Positions 27,918 through 37,780 of a stretch of DNA of 64,000 bases are shown here, in pieces; within the stretch, counting starts at the first letter, position 1, and each line of letters starts with the position of its first letter. Source of the stretch: Desulfosoma sp. (GTDB lineage: Bacteria > Desulfobacterota > Syntrophobacteria > Syntrophobacterales > DSM-9756); the NCBI GenBank assembly GCA_037481875.1, contig JBBFKY010000001.1, positions 186,001 to 250,000 on the forward strand. Direction: 5' to 3'. The position numbers were made by a program, and so were the translations under genes. Under the pieces are notes generated by a model, which did no database searches, was not told where the DNA came from, and saw only the letters and a program-made list of their open reading frames with translations.

Positions 27918-28811
27918 TTATGCCTGTTTCAACGCGGCCTTGAAATGGCGGACAAAAACATTGACCATGGCCCAGATGGTGTCTAAGGCATTCAGGTGTC
28001 TAGTAATGCTTGCATCAAAACGCACCGTGAGAGTTGCTGGGAACTCATCGTCCCCTTTCCAATAGATCCATTGCATGGGAATGCGCGGAAGAACGCGAAA
28101 AGTATACGCCATATCGCCCGCCTCGACAGGAACACCTCCAAGTCTTTCGCAGGCTTCTTTGAATCGATGTGGATTGTCGACAATGTGTCGAAGGACGGAA
28201 TCCAGGGGGAAGGCGTGAGGGCCGGTAAAAAACTGGTGTCCTGAAGGAATCTCCTTTTCACTGATCCATCGGCCCGTAGGGGAAGAATTGTGGGCTTCCA
28301 GAAGGTAGTGCAAAAGGACGAGCCCGGTCTGGAAATCTACCGTTGGCCACGTCAGGCCTTGGAGTGCCTGGACGGTTTTCTGAGCCGGGAAACACTCAAA
28401 AGATCCAGCCAGAAAAGGGATAAGGTACGATTGTTTCTGCACGTTCCAACCGACCGAGGCCCGTAGACACACGTCTTTAGGATCGCAATGCATGAGCCGG
28501 TCCCAAAGTAATGGATCCAGATCTTCCAGCGACTCATACAGGCTCGGAGTCTCAAGAGATTCTAGGACGGTAGCAACGAGCTTTCGAGCCGTGCTGAGAT
28601 AGCCCGCGGGCACGAGAATCTGCCCCCAGCCCCGCTGCGGCACAAACAAGCCGTCATAGGCTGTTTCTACAAAGGAGCGAACGAAATAGGGAACTCCGTT
28701 CCTTTCTAAAACATCCGTGAGGAGGTCCGCCTCAAATCGATTGGCCAAAGTATAAAGAAAAACCCAGCGGTGCTCTGTGGGGGATTCGATCACTCTTGAA
28801 TCTCCGTGCAT
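27918..28811 (-). CDS. DUF2007-DUF3786 two-domain protein
   Basis: About 297 residues from the ATG at 28811 ([16 protein letters not shown]). The N-terminal part (residues about 14-75: WVFLYTLANRFEADLLTDVL and GVPYFV) resembles DUF2007, a small ferredoxin-like putative signal-transduction domain. The rest (residues about 95-290, with GGVPVEAGDMAYTFRVLPRI and DDEFPATLTVRFDASI, LNALDTIW) matches DUF3786, found in strict anaerobes and often joined to an Fe-S domain. Function unknown. It overlaps the Fe-S protein gene by 22 bp and closes an eight-gene operon with the 2-oxoacid oxidoreductase. Confidence 0.7.
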   Translation of the reverse strand: MHGDSRVIESPTEHRWVFLYTLANRFEADLLTDVLERNGVPYFVRSFVETAYDGLFVPQRGWGQILVPAGYLSTARKLVATVLESLETPSLYESLEDLDPLLWDRLMHCDPKDVCLRASVGWNVQKQSYLIPFLAGSFECFPAQKTVQALQGLTWPTVDFQTGLVLLHYLLEAHNSSPTGRWISEKEIPSGHQFFTGPHAFPLDSVLRHIVDNPHRFKEACERLGGVPVEAGDMAYTFRVLPRIPMQWIYWKGDDEFPATLTVRFDASITRHLNALDTIWAMVNVFVRHFKAALKQA

Positions 28812-29290
28812 TCTTTCAGAGAACTTTCCCTTCGAAAGACCTTTGCCGCAAAGGCCAGACAGGTGGGAACACCGCATCGGCCGCAATTGGTCTTGGGAAG
28901 GATTCGATAGATATCAAGGACACTTTCCGAAGGACGCGTGCGCAGCGCAGGGGTGATCCTGTCTCGTTCCCGGCGGATCTGTTCGATGATTTCAAAGTAC
29001 CGGTGGCACCAAACAGAAGCCTCTTCAGGTCCCGAGACATCCGTGATGGTGATCCTGTCTCCGTAAATGGCCACGATATGTCCTTGATCCATGACATTCA
29101 CCACGCCACTTCCATGAACATACGTGGCTCCTGGAAGAACCGCGGCGCAGTAAGGCAGAAGATCCTCAATGGATTTCTTCAGCTCCATGATGACGTTGTA
29201 GTGGTCTGACTGAGGTAAGCATTCAATGTTCACTAAACGGTACGTGTACGGTGGTTTGTTTTGTTCCCTGGAGGCTACGGTTTCGCTCAT
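28790..29290 (-). CDS. Small Fe-S protein with a C-terminal ACS-type four-cysteine domain
   Basis: About 166 residues from the ATG at 29290 ([10 protein letters not shown]), with AGGAG at a spacing of 9. The C-terminal segment [19 protein letters not shown] followed by SSLKEC has the CxxCxxxxC...C spacing of the [4Fe-4S] domain of corrinoid/acetyl-CoA synthase proteins and of many DUF3786 proteins. The N-terminal 110 residues ([33 protein letters not shown]) are not recognised. Overlaps both neighbours, which argues for tightly coupled expression with the DUF3786 protein. Confidence 0.7.
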   Translation of the reverse strand: MSETVASREQNKPPYTYRLVNIECLPQSDHYNVIMELKKSIEDLLPYCAAVLPGATYVHGSGVVNVMDQGHIVAIYGDRITITDVSGPEEASVWCHRYFEIIEQIRRERDRITPALRTRPSESVLDIYRILPKTNCGRCGVPTCLAFAAKVFRRESSLKECTEIQE

Positions 29291-29757
29291 GGCTTGGACT
29301 CCTGCCATCCGCGGCTCAGGACCTCGTAAGCCCATTGAATCTCCTGAAACTTTTCTTTGGCCAACCGCTGAAACTCCTCTCCTAGATGGCTTACTTTGTC
29401 CGGATGATATTTGGCCGCCATGTGGCGATAAGCTTTTTTGATGGTTTCCGGATCGGCCCCTGGTGAAACACCAAGAATTTCGTACGGGTTTTTCCCCTTG
29501 TTTCCTGTGCGGCTCTCTTGAGTGTTTTCGGTTCTGGAGCGGCTTTCGAATCCTGCTGACTCTTTTCCCGTATTGGAATTTTGGGAAGATGTTTTTGAGC
29601 TTTCAAAGGATCCTCTGTGGAAAAAGAGATAGTAGATGAGGGCCAGTAGCACAAGATCATCGGTCCAGCCAAGCCCCAAAAGAAAATCGGGCAGCACATC
29701 AAAAGGTAAAAGCAAATAAGCGATCCATGCCAACAGAGGCCAAAACCTTTGCATCAT
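29287..29757 (-). CDS. Membrane-anchored J-domain protein
   Basis: About 156 residues from the ATG at 29757, which has GAGGG at a spacing of 5; longer frames run into porB and are rejected. The N-terminal hydrophobic part ([21 protein letters not shown], given here as two segments: [13 protein letters not shown] and [15 protein letters not shown]) resembles the DUF1232/YkvA membrane motif. A Ser/Glu-rich linker leads to a C-terminal J domain, [20 protein letters not shown] then the HPD motif in AAKYHPDKV. It would recruit DnaK-type Hsp70 to the membrane. The stop overlaps the next start (ATGA). Its place behind porB suggests a role in assembling the complex or its Fe-S partners. Confidence 0.75.
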   Translation of the reverse strand: MMQRFWPLLAWIAYLLLPFDVLPDFLLGLGWTDDLVLLALIYYLFFHRGSFESSKTSSQNSNTGKESAGFESRSRTENTQESRTGNKGKNPYEILGVSPGADPETIKKAYRHMAAKYHPDKVSHLGEEFQRLAKEKFQEIQWAYEVLSRGWQESKP

Positions 29758-29792
29758 GAACCCTCGTAGGCTCTGAAAACAAGAATATGCGG

Positions 29793-30728
29793 TCATAAGC
29801 CGCGCTGGCCGGCAGTGTGCCGAGGTGCCGGGATAGGTCCGGCGGCTCCTGGGCTGAGGCCGGCTTTTCTCAAAAGCAATTCCCAGTCTTCGTCCACCAT
29901 TTGTTGGATTTGTTCCAGATCGGTTTCCGTAAGATGTTTGAACCGGCCTTGCAGTTGAAAGTATTCGCGCACCAAGTATCCTTTGGGCATATAGTTGATC
30001 GTGTAGCGGACTCCGTTTTCCACTTCGTAGAGAGGAAAGATATTGGTTTGAACGGCCATTCTTGCGATTTTGACGGCCAGTTCCGAAGGCATACGCCAGC
30101 CCGTCGGGCATGAGGCATAGATGTGTAAGAACCGCGAGCCTTTGATGCCTTTGGCTTTGTGCACCTTTCGCATGAGATCTTCGGGAAAAGCGATACTGGC
30201 TGTGGCCGCGTAGGGAATACGGTGAGCCACAAGGGCTTCCACGATGTTTTTCTTCCGAAGCTTTTTCCATTCCTGTCCAGGGGTCGTGGTGGTCCAGGCA
30301 CCGTACGGCGTTGAAGAACTGCGCTGCACCCCGGTATTCATATAGGCTTCGTTATCATAACAGACATAGAGAAAGTCTTCGTTACGTTCCACCGCTCCGC
30401 TCAAAGCCTGAAATCCGATGTCAAAGGTTCCGCCGTCTCCCGCCCAGGTCACCACCGTGGTTTCTTGATCGCCTTTGATGTCGAGAGCCGCGCGCACACC
30501 ACTGGCCACGGCACCTCCCGTTTCAAAGGCAGTGTGCAGCACGGGGACCTTAAGGGTCGACTGAGGGTAAGGGCCGGCGATGATGGACCAGCAGCACGCA
30601 GGGATGACCAAGATGGTCTTGTCCCCGAGAGCCTTCAGAAGAAACCGCATGGCAATGGCCGCTCCGCATCCTGGGCATCCTACATGGCCCGAACATATGT
30701 ATTCCCGATCTTGAGGATAAGCTTCCAT
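29793..30728 (-). CDS. porB: 2-oxoacid:ferredoxin oxidoreductase, beta (TPP-binding) subunit
   Basis: 311 residues. The N-terminal [15 protein letters not shown] and a later Cys supply [4Fe-4S] ligands. [20 protein letters not shown] with [11 protein letters not shown] is the thiamine-diphosphate/Mg motif (Gly-Asp-Gly...Asn). [14 protein letters not shown] and PTGW further along are typical of pyruvate:ferredoxin oxidoreductase beta subunits. It oxidises pyruvate (or another 2-oxoacid) to acyl-CoA and CO2 with ferredoxin as acceptor, or runs in reverse. It lies 30 bp after porA. Confidence 0.9.
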   Translation of the reverse strand: MEAYPQDREYICSGHVGCPGCGAAIAMRFLLKALGDKTILVIPACCWSIIAGPYPQSTLKVPVLHTAFETGGAVASGVRAALDIKGDQETTVVTWAGDGGTFDIGFQALSGAVERNEDFLYVCYDNEAYMNTGVQRSSSTPYGAWTTTTPGQEWKKLRKKNIVEALVAHRIPYAATASIAFPEDLMRKVHKAKGIKGSRFLHIYASCPTGWRMPSELAVKIARMAVQTNIFPLYEVENGVRYTINYMPKGYLVREYFQLQGRFKHLTETDLEQIQQMVDEDWELLLRKAGLSPGAAGPIPAPRHTAGQRGL

Positions 30729-30758
30729 GGCATAACTCCTTTAAAGAAACGAGCTTCT

Positions 30759-31928
30759 TTAAGCGGCCGGAGCGGGTTGTTGCAAGCCCATCCAGACGCT
30801 TTCCGATTCCGGATGAGGGGAAGTTTTCGTTTTCCAGTAAATTTCTTCCAACAACTCCGGTGTCACATCTCGACCGCCGAGCCCGGCCACATAGCCAAAA
30901 ACCAAAGGTCTACGGGTTTCATTACAGAGGGCGGCTCGGATTTCCTGCGCAAAGATCCCCGAGGCTCCGTAGGAAAAGTTCCTGTCAATTACAGCAAGCT
31001 TTCGAGCTTTCAGGGTCGACTGTTTCAGCAGACCGTAAGGAAAAGGTCGAAAGAGTCGCATTTTCAGTAGTCCCACCTTTTCACCTTTCCGACGCAATTT
31101 TTCAACCACAAGACGACAGGTGCTTGTGATCGTTCCAGACGTTACAAAAATAATGTCCGCATCCTCACAACGCACGCTTTCCACGGCTCCGTAGCGTCTT
31201 CCAAAAAGGGCCTGGTACTCTTGTTCGATACGCTCAAGAACATCAATCGATGATTCCATGGCATCTTGAAGATCCCGACGCATCTCCATGTAAACATTGG
31301 GGGGGGACAACTGATTGAAAGCAGAGGGTTCTCGTGGGTCCAACTGAAAGGCTGGGCGAAAAGGAGGCAGAAACCGGTCCACTTCTTCCTGTTCTGGAAT
31401 GTCTACAGGTTCGTAGGTGTGGGATAAAAAGAAAGCGTCCAAAACGACCATGACCGGCAAAAAGACCGTTTCGGCCAGTTTGTAAGCCTGAATGGTCGAA
31501 TCCAAGGCTTCTTGGGCGTCTTCGCAGTAAATTTGAATCCATCCCGTATCTCTTTGAGCAAGGCTGTCCGTTTGATCTGTCCAGATGTTCCAACCGGGTG
31601 CCAAGGCTCGATTGACTTCGGCCATGACGATGGGAAGTCGGGCTCCTGAAGCCCAATGAAGCAATTCATGCATCAGAGCCAGCCCCTGGGACGATGTGGC
31701 TGTAAAGGTGCGCACGCCCGCAGATGCTGCACCGATGAGAGCCGCCATGGCCGAGTGTTCACTTTCCACGCGCAGAAACTTAGCCTTCAGAGATCCGTCA
31801 GAACAAAATTCGGACAGCAGTTCCACGATATGGGTCTGCGGCGTGATAGGATAGGCCGAGATCACCTGGACTCGACACAGCCGCACGGCTTCGGAGACGG
31901 CATGGCTGCCTTCCACCACTTTTTTCAT
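30759..31928 (-). CDS. porA: 2-oxoacid:ferredoxin oxidoreductase, alpha subunit
   Basis: 389 residues. VISAYPITPQTHIVELLSEF near the N-terminus is the pyrimidine-binding domain signature, followed by ESEHSAMAALIGAASAGVRTF and TATSSQGLALMHELL. The C-terminal part has VTSGTITSTCRL and the RLFRPFP segment. These place it as PorA. The start overlaps the stop of the GltD-like gene by 4 bp. The substrate (pyruvate versus a branched-chain 2-oxoacid) is inferred only from overall resemblance. Confidence 0.9.
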   Translation of the reverse strand: MKKVVEGSHAVSEAVRLCRVQVISAYPITPQTHIVELLSEFCSDGSLKAKFLRVESEHSAMAALIGAASAGVRTFTATSSQGLALMHELLHWASGARLPIVMAEVNRALAPGWNIWTDQTDSLAQRDTGWIQIYCEDAQEALDSTIQAYKLAETVFLPVMVVLDAFFLSHTYEPVDIPEQEEVDRFLPPFRPAFQLDPREPSAFNQLSPPNVYMEMRRDLQDAMESSIDVLERIEQEYQALFGRRYGAVESVRCEDADIIFVTSGTITSTCRLVVEKLRRKGEKVGLLKMRLFRPFPYGLLKQSTLKARKLAVIDRNFSYGASGIFAQEIRAALCNETRRPLVFGYVAGLGGRDVTPELLEEIYWKTKTSPHPESESVWMGLQQPAPAA

Positions 31929-33694
31929 GAGCGGCCTCCCGTTTCATTTTCCACCAAGGACATGGCGTTTCGAGGGCATTCCACCACGCAAACGCCGCAA
32001 CCCTTACAGTAGTCCAGATTGATGTGGCGGCCTTGGGTCGAAGCGTCTTTACATACGGCAAGGTCCGGACAGTAGAGGCGGCAGTTGTCGCACTGGTTAC
32101 AAAGTCCGCAGTTGAAGCAGCGTTCGGCTTCACGAATGGCCAGAGCGGCCGAGATTTTCAGATCAATTTCAGCGAAACTTTGAAGCCGTTCCTCTTTCAA
32201 CAACCGAGGTTGCACAATACGAGGGCTGTAAAGGAAATAATCGGTATTGATTTCTTCAAAGGTGACCACATGAGGATTTCGGCGGCACCGTTCTCCTTGG
32301 AGGTAAATTTCCATGGACAAGGAAGGTCCCGGTCCGATGCGACAATGGGACAGACGGTCGATGATGGCGTCCCAGCCTACCCGGAACAAAACGTCCAGTG
32401 CTATGGCGGCTTCTTTGCCGGATCCGATGGCATGAGCCACGGATTTGCTTTGCGCCGCCAAATCCCCACCATAAACCATGGTCGCTTGACCTGGTTCGTG
32501 CACCATGACGCTATTGGCCAGGCGCAGAACATGGGATGAGCTTTCAGGAGGAGGATTGAGCCAGGGTTCTTCGGCGGTGTTTCCCAAGGCCATAAAGACC
32601 TTGGAAGCTACGAGATGGGTCGTTCGACCTGGAATCGATTGCACCTTGGCGCGTCCGCCTTCTTCTGAGACCACTTCCATGTGTTGCAATGTTAACAAGA
32701 GCCCTTCCGAGTGCCTGCTTATTTCCACAGGCGTCCACAGTTCCATGAGCTCGACGCCTTCTTCCAAGGCCATAAGCACTTCTTGGCTAAAGGCCGGCAT
32801 ATCTTGCCGACGTCTTCGGTAAACCATGATTGGGCGAGCGCCAAGTCTCATAGCGCATCGAGAGACATCGATCGCTGTGTTCCCTCCACCGATGACGGCC
32901 ACGGTTCCAGACAAAGAGGGCGGTTCTCCCGAACGCACTTTTTCCAGAAAAGGAAGTCCTTGTTCCACTCCGGGGAGATCTTCTCCGGGAATATTTAATC
33001 GAACGTTTTCGTAGAGGCCGCATCCCAGAAATATGGCAGCGTAACGTTTTGACAGGTTTTTTAGAAATCCCTCGGATATTTTTTGACCACAATGCAGACG
33101 GACGCCCAGAAGACGAATCCATTCCAGTTCCCGCTGCAGCACCGCAAGGGGCAGGCGGTAGGGAGGAATTCCCCAACGAAGTAAACCACCGGGTTCAGAG
33201 CGTGCTTCAAACACGTCGCATGCATAGCCCAACCCGGCAAGGAAATAAGCAGCAGCAAGGCCGCTCGGCCCCGCCCCCACTATCGCCACTTTTTCTCCCT
33301 GGTTGGATTCCCTTTTGCGCAATTCCGGCTGTAGCCCGTAGCGCATGGCCGTGTCCGCCACAAATCGTTCCACCGTATGAATGGCAATAGGTTCATCAAA
33401 CGGACCCCGATTGCACCGCGTCTCACAGGGATGAAAACACACTCGACCGCAGACGCCTGGAAAGGGGTTTTCCTGAAGAATCGTCTCCCAGGCTTCCTTA
33501 AAAAGGCCTTGAGCCACAAGCATTTCCACGCGTGCAATATCTTCCCCAGCCGGACAAGCGACGCTGCAAGGCGCCGTCTTTTCGTCATAACGCGGCTGAA
33601 GAAAACGCCATGATCCTGTTTTGTTGCTCTCTGTGGTGGTGCTGGAACGAGGAATAAAGGGCACTAAGCGCGAAGGTGTCGGTGGATATCCCAT
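31925..33694 (-). CDS. GltD-like NAD(P)H/FAD oxidoreductase fused to a PorD-type ferredoxin domain
   Basis: 589 residues. N-terminal Cys-rich domain (CSVACPAGEDIARVE, CGRVCFHPCETRCNRG) as in the small subunit of glutamate synthase; FAD fold VAIVGAGPSGLAAAYFLAG near residue 133; NAD(P) fold VAVIGGGNTAIDVSRCAMRL near 272; then a C-terminal double [4Fe-4S] domain, CFNCGLCNQCDNCRLYC and YCKGCGVCVVECP, equivalent to the delta subunit PorD. No separate porD is present in the operon, so this protein probably supplies it and may pass electrons between the oxidoreductase and NAD(P)H. Confidence 0.85.
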   Translation of the reverse strand: MGYPPTPSRLVPFIPRSSTTTESNKTGSWRFLQPRYDEKTAPCSVACPAGEDIARVEMLVAQGLFKEAWETILQENPFPGVCGRVCFHPCETRCNRGPFDEPIAIHTVERFVADTAMRYGLQPELRKRESNQGEKVAIVGAGPSGLAAAYFLAGLGYACDVFEARSEPGGLLRWGIPPYRLPLAVLQRELEWIRLLGVRLHCGQKISEGFLKNLSKRYAAIFLGCGLYENVRLNIPGEDLPGVEQGLPFLEKVRSGEPPSLSGTVAVIGGGNTAIDVSRCAMRLGARPIMVYRRRRQDMPAFSQEVLMALEEGVELMELWTPVEISRHSEGLLLTLQHMEVVSEEGGRAKVQSIPGRTTHLVASKVFMALGNTAEEPWLNPPPESSSHVLRLANSVMVHEPGQATMVYGGDLAAQSKSVAHAIGSGKEAAIALDVLFRVGWDAIIDRLSHCRIGPGPSLSMEIYLQGERCRRNPHVVTFEEINTDYFLYSPRIVQPRLLKEERLQSFAEIDLKISAALAIREAERCFNCGLCNQCDNCRLYCPDLAVCKDASTQGRHINLDYCKGCGVCVVECPRNAMSLVENETGGRS

Positions 33695-33718
33695 AAAAAA
33701 CCCCTCTCTGCACTGCCG

Positions 33719-34342
33719 TCATGAAACGGCGGAGGAAGAAGTGCCAACGGATTCGGAAAAGCCTTTTCGACTCGGGCTGGATTCCGCAAAGATCACAGCG
33801 TCAAAGGCTTCGCGGGCTGCAGCCATATTGTTTTCAGGTTTTATGGGAATTTCTTCTTGAATGGCATGAAGAACTGCTTCTAAGGGCGGCATGCCCAGAA
33901 CCCGAGCAAAAGCTCCCATCATGGCGGTATTGACGATAGGATGGGTACGAGTGCCCAAAGAATGTTTAAGGGCGATACGGGTGGCATCCACTGTAGCGAC
34001 TGAAAAAGCCGCAAAGGAAGCCGGCATTTTCATTCCATCCGGCGCGTTGATGAGCATCCATCCGCCCGGCTTTAACCCTCGTGTCACATCCACAGCCGTG
34101 ATTAAAGACGGGTCCAAAACCACCACATGATCCGGTGTGTAAACGTTGGTTCGAATGAAAATCTTGCTTGTGCTCAAGCGCAGGTAGGCTTCTACGGGCG
34201 CGCCACGCCTTTCCACACCGAATAAGGGAAAACTCTGTACGAAATAACCGGCTTGAAAGAAGGCCTTGGCCATCAGTATGGAAGCCACCACCGTTCCTTG
34301 TCCACCACGCCCATGAAATCGCACCTCGATCATTGCCGCCAT
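33719..34342 (-). CDS. porC: 2-oxoacid:ferredoxin oxidoreductase, gamma subunit
   Basis: 207 residues. IEVRFHGRGGQGTVVASIL at the N-terminus and SFPLFGVERRGAPVEAYLRL are the PorC signatures. LDPSLI and NTAMMGAFARVL follow as in the family, whose gamma domain helps bind CoA. The ATG at 34342 has AAGGTG upstream; a second ATG three codons in is possible. It is the first structural gene after the regulator, 12 bp downstream of it. Confidence 0.9.
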   Translation of the reverse strand: MAAMIEVRFHGRGGQGTVVASILMAKAFFQAGYFVQSFPLFGVERRGAPVEAYLRLSTSKIFIRTNVYTPDHVVVLDPSLITAVDVTRGLKPGGWMLINAPDGMKMPASFAAFSVATVDATRIALKHSLGTRTHPIVNTAMMGAFARVLGMPPLEAVLHAIQEEIPIKPENNMAAAREAFDAVIFAESSPSRKGFSESVGTSSSAVS

Positions 34343-34354
34343 CCTTGTTCACCT

Positions 34355-34957
34355 TTATGGGCGACTCCACACCACGACCACGGCCTTGGCCGTGCCTTCA
34401 CCCACGCAGCGGAAACTATGACTGACTTCGGAATCGAAATAGAGACTGTCTCCCGGCTCCAAAATCTCCACTCGATCCGGTGTGCGAAATTCCAGAAGTC
34501 CTTCCATAAGGTAAACGAATTCTTCACCCTCATGGCTTACAAAGACCATGTCCTCAGTGGGCATCGTTGGAAATTCCACCAGAAAAGGTTCCATGTGTTT
34601 GTCGGGTTTACGGTTTTCAAGGGTTTCGTAAACGTAGGTCACTTCCCCGGACATGTGATGCGGACGTTTTTCCAAACGTTTTCGATCGGCCTTTCGAGTC
34701 AAAGAGATCTTGATACCGCTGGGCTGGTCTTCAAAGAAGTAAGCCAGTCCCACCTGAAAAGTCTTGGCGAGCTTGAGCAGTGTGGCCACGGGAGGGACAA
34801 GATCGCCGCTTTCCATGTGGCTAAGCATTTCCGGGTCAAGGCCTGTACGTGCCGCAAGATCCTGAATAGTCAGCCGGAATTTATCTCGTAGCTCCCTGAG
34901 TTTGTATCCCAACTTGAGATCCTTCAGTTCGTGGCTTTCATCTTCCCTCGTTGGCAT
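34355..34957 (-). CDS. XRE-family transcriptional regulator with a cupin sensor domain
   Basis: About 200 residues from the ATG at 34957, which has AAGGAGGG at a spacing of about 6. HTH domain at residues about 12-65 (LGYKLRELRDKFRLTIQDLA, ARTGLDPEMLSHMESG). Cupin at the C-terminus, with HEGEEFVYLMEGLLEF and PGDSLYFDSEVSHSFRC, which has the two-motif beta-barrel pattern and a possible metal or small-molecule site. It is first in the operon with porC, so it probably controls it, perhaps in response to a carbon-metabolism ligand. Which ligand cannot be told. Confidence 0.85.
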   Translation of the reverse strand: MPTREDESHELKDLKLGYKLRELRDKFRLTIQDLAARTGLDPEMLSHMESGDLVPPVATLLKLAKTFQVGLAYFFEDQPSGIKISLTRKADRKRLEKRPHHMSGEVTYVYETLENRKPDKHMEPFLVEFPTMPTEDMVFVSHEGEEFVYLMEGLLEFRTPDRVEILEPGDSLYFDSEVSHSFRCVGEGTAKAVVVVWSRP

Positions 34958-35171
34958 AAACGGCCCTCCTTCCACGGCGTTGCCGCACGGCGTAGACCAC
35001 AAACAGCACGCAAAAAATGCGGTTGAAAGATGTGACACTCAAAAGATCCTTCTTGTGTTCCATATGTAACCGACAGAACAGGGAACTTCAACGCCGCTTC
35101 ACGGTCTGGGATACTTTATGACAAGGGGAAGGTGATCCAGGCAATTCAAAGGGATAAGGATGAGAAACTGG

Positions 35172-35195
35172 GCGGAGCGGCCGCAGCCGCTCCGC
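35172..35195 (-). terminator. Stem-loop after sdhB (likely end of the fum-sdh operon)
   Basis: GCGGAGCGGC (35172-35181) pairs perfectly with GCCGCTCCGC (35186-35195) across a 4-nt loop, 15 bp beyond the sdhB stop. No strong T tract follows on the minus strand, so it may act as a 3'-end stabiliser or a weak terminator. Confidence 0.45.
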
Positions 35196-35209
35196 TGTTT
35201 GGGGCATGG

Positions 35210-35920
35210 CTAGAATTTTCGGTGAATGATGGCTTTTTTCAGCTGGGCGATGGCTTCCGTGGGATTCAACTGTTTAGGACAGGCTTCGACGCAGTTCAAA
35301 ATGGTATGGCAACGCCAGGCGCCGTCACGGTCGTTGATAATTTCCAAACGTTCGTCCGCTCCTTCATCCCGCGAATCGGCGATAAAACGCCAAGCCTTCA
35401 GCAGAGCTGCGGGGCCCAAGTAATTGGGATCCGCCCAAAAACTGGGACACGATGTGCTGCAGCAAGCGCACAAGATGCATTCGTAAAGGCCGTCGAGTTT
35501 CTTGCGATCTTCAGGACTTTGCAGTCGTTCCCGGTCCGAAGGTGGTGGAGTTTTGGTGATCAGGTAGGGCTTCACCAGATAGTACTTGGCGTAAAAATCG
35601 GTAAAGTCGACGACCAAATCTTTGATCACCGGCATGGACGGCAAGGGTTGCACCACGATGGGTTCCTTAAGGTCCTCGATGTGAGTGATGCAAGCCAACA
35701 TGTTCACGCCGTTAATGTTCAGTCCGTCAGAACCACACACGCCTTCTCGACACGACCGACGATACGCCAAGGTACCGTCCTGTTCCCAACGGATCTGGTT
35801 GAGGCCGTCCAGAACCATCATGCCGGCGCGACGTAGTTCAACGCGATAGTCTTTGTAATAGGGTCGGCTGTCTTTTCCCGGATCATATCGAAAGATGGAG
35901 AATGTCACCGTCTTTGCCAT
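35210..35920 (-). CDS. sdhB: Succinate dehydrogenase/fumarate reductase iron-sulfur subunit
   Basis: About 236 residues from the ATG at 35920 (MAKTVTFSIF), with AGAGGTG upstream; an in-frame ATG 24 bp earlier is less well placed. Three clusters: CREGVCGSDGLNINGVNMLAC for [2Fe-2S] (key Cys in CREGVCGSD and the final Cys), CILCACCSTSCPSFW for [4Fe-4S], CHTILNCVEACPKQLNP for [3Fe-4S]. It passes electrons between the flavin in SdhA and the quinone at the membrane anchor. It is the last gene of the fumAB-sdhCDAB run. Confidence 0.92.
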   Translation of the reverse strand: MAKTVTFSIFRYDPGKDSRPYYKDYRVELRRAGMMVLDGLNQIRWEQDGTLAYRRSCREGVCGSDGLNINGVNMLACITHIEDLKEPIVVQPLPSMPVIKDLVVDFTDFYAKYYLVKPYLITKTPPPSDRERLQSPEDRKKLDGLYECILCACCSTSCPSFWADPNYLGPAALLKAWRFIADSRDEGADERLEIINDRDGAWRCHTILNCVEACPKQLNPTEAIAQLKKAIIHRKF

Positions 35921-35982
35921 CTCATGCACCTCTTCTTTCTCCAAACTTCAAAACGCCCATGGATTCCTCCAGGTGCAACCTC

Positions 35983-37758
35983 CTAATAAACGCGTTCCTT
36001 GGGTTCAAAGGTCGGCACTGTAAGGGGTTTCATGCGCACCGGCTTGTAGTCCAAATGGATGGTTCCATCCTCGTCCATCGTGGCCAAAGTGTGTTTATGC
36101 CATTTGGCATCATCCCGGTTTGGGTAATCGTCACGGTAATGAGCCCCACGACTTTCTTGGCGTGCCAGAGCCCCTTCCACGATGGCTTTGGAAAAATCCA
36201 ACATATGGCCCAGCTCCAGTGTTTCAATGAGGTCTAAATTATAAGTCAGACCTTTGTCGGCGATGCCTACCTTTTTGAAACGTTCGCATAGTTTTTTGAG
36301 GATTTCCCGTTGGGTTGTCAGTGTTTCCTCGGTGCGGAATACGCCGCAGTTGAGCTCCATGGTTTCTTTGAGTTCGTTCCAGATGAGGCCCATGCGTTCC
36401 GGACCGTTTCCATTAAGAAGGTTCTTGACTTCCGCAATGCCTTTCGAGCCTGCATTTTCCGGAAGGGGCACATGTTCGGGGAGCGATTCGGCAAATTCTG
36501 CCATGCGCTTTCCTCCCACCTTTCCAAAAACCATGATGTCCAGAAGGGAGTTGGATCCCAGGCGATTGGCTCCATGCACTGAAGCGCATGCGGCTTCTCC
36601 CGCGGCGTAAAAGCCCTTGACCGGTTCTTCAGGCTTTTCCATGTTGCCCACGACCACTTCGGCTAAGCGGTTTGTGGGAATACCTCCCATGGAATAATGG
36701 GCGGTCGGTGTGACGGGAATAGGCTCTTTGGTACAGTCCACATGGGCAAACACCCAGGCCAATTCCCAAATGCCGGGAAGCCGTTCATGAATGATGTCCG
36801 CTCCGATGTGATCCAGCTTGAGCAAGATATAGTCGCCTTTGGGACCACAGCCTCGCCCCTGACGCATCTCTTCGGCCATGGCTCGTGAAACGACGTCCCG
36901 AGAGGCCAGATCCCACACTGTGGGAGCGTAACGCTTCATGAAGCGTTCCCCGTCCTTGTTGAGCAAATAGCCGCCTTCGCCACGTACCCCTTCCGTAATG
37001 AGGTTTCCAACGCCGTAAATGCCTGTAGGATGAAATTGAACGAATTCTAAATCTTCAACCGGCAACCCGGCCCGCAACGTCAAGGACAGGCCGTCACCTG
37101 TGTTGATGTGGGCGTTGGAATTTGTCTTGTAGACGCGAATGTAACCTCCCGTGGCGAACAAAGTGGCTTTGGCATGAAAGATGTGAAAGCCTCCGTTGGC
37201 GATATCCCATGCCAGAACACCCACCACATGCCCTTCGTTCATGAGCAGTTCCAAAGCAAAAAACTCGTTATAGAAAATAACTTGGTTTTTCACGCATTGT
37301 TCATAAAGCGTGTGAAGCATGGCGTGACCGGTACGATCCGCAGCAGCGCATGTCCGGCAGATGGCTTCCTTGCCGAAATGCTTGGTGTGACCTCCGAAAC
37401 GGCGCTGAAAAATCTTGCCGTCCTGCAAGCGGCTAAAAGGCATGCCCATGTGTTCCAGTTCGATGACCACTTCCGGGGCCATACGACACATGAGCTCGAT
37501 TGCGTCTTGATCACCCAAATAATCACTTCCCTTGATCGTATCAAACATGTGCCAGACCCAATCGTCAGGCTCTACGTTGCTCAAGGAAGCCGCCACACCC
37601 CCTTGAGCTGCCACCGTGTGGGATCGCGTGGGGAACACCTGGCTGATTACCGCCGTATTCACAGATTTCGAAGCCTCCAAAGCCGCTCGAAGACCCGCTC
37701 CCCCGGCACCCACGATCAAAGCGTCATGTTTATGGACTGTGACTGGTATATCTCCCAT
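35983..37758 (-). CDS. sdhA: Succinate dehydrogenase/fumarate reductase flavoprotein subunit
   Basis: About 591 residues from the ATG at 37758 ([22 protein letters not shown]), with AAAGG upstream; longer frames overlap sdhD. FAD-binding [24 protein letters not shown], with the His that binds FAD covalently; [21 protein letters not shown] around the catalytic site; and [18 protein letters not shown] near the C-terminal third. In an anaerobe of this type it works reversibly between succinate and fumarate. The direction in vivo is not determinable from sequence. Confidence 0.93.
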   Translation of the reverse strand: MGDIPVTVHKHDALIVGAGGAGLRAALEASKSVNTAVISQVFPTRSHTVAAQGGVAASLSNVEPDDWVWHMFDTIKGSDYLGDQDAIELMCRMAPEVVIELEHMGMPFSRLQDGKIFQRRFGGHTKHFGKEAICRTCAAADRTGHAMLHTLYEQCVKNQVIFYNEFFALELLMNEGHVVGVLAWDIANGGFHIFHAKATLFATGGYIRVYKTNSNAHINTGDGLSLTLRAGLPVEDLEFVQFHPTGIYGVGNLITEGVRGEGGYLLNKDGERFMKRYAPTVWDLASRDVVSRAMAEEMRQGRGCGPKGDYILLKLDHIGADIIHERLPGIWELAWVFAHVDCTKEPIPVTPTAHYSMGGIPTNRLAEVVVGNMEKPEEPVKGFYAAGEAACASVHGANRLGSNSLLDIMVFGKVGGKRMAEFAESLPEHVPLPENAGSKGIAEVKNLLNGNGPERMGLIWNELKETMELNCGVFRTEETLTTQREILKKLCERFKKVGIADKGLTYNLDLIETLELGHMLDFSKAIVEGALARQESRGAHYRDDYPNRDDAKWHKHTLATMDEDGTIHLDYKPVRMKPLTVPTFEPKERVY

Positions 37759-37780
37759 GGTAACCTTTGCTCCTTTGTCG

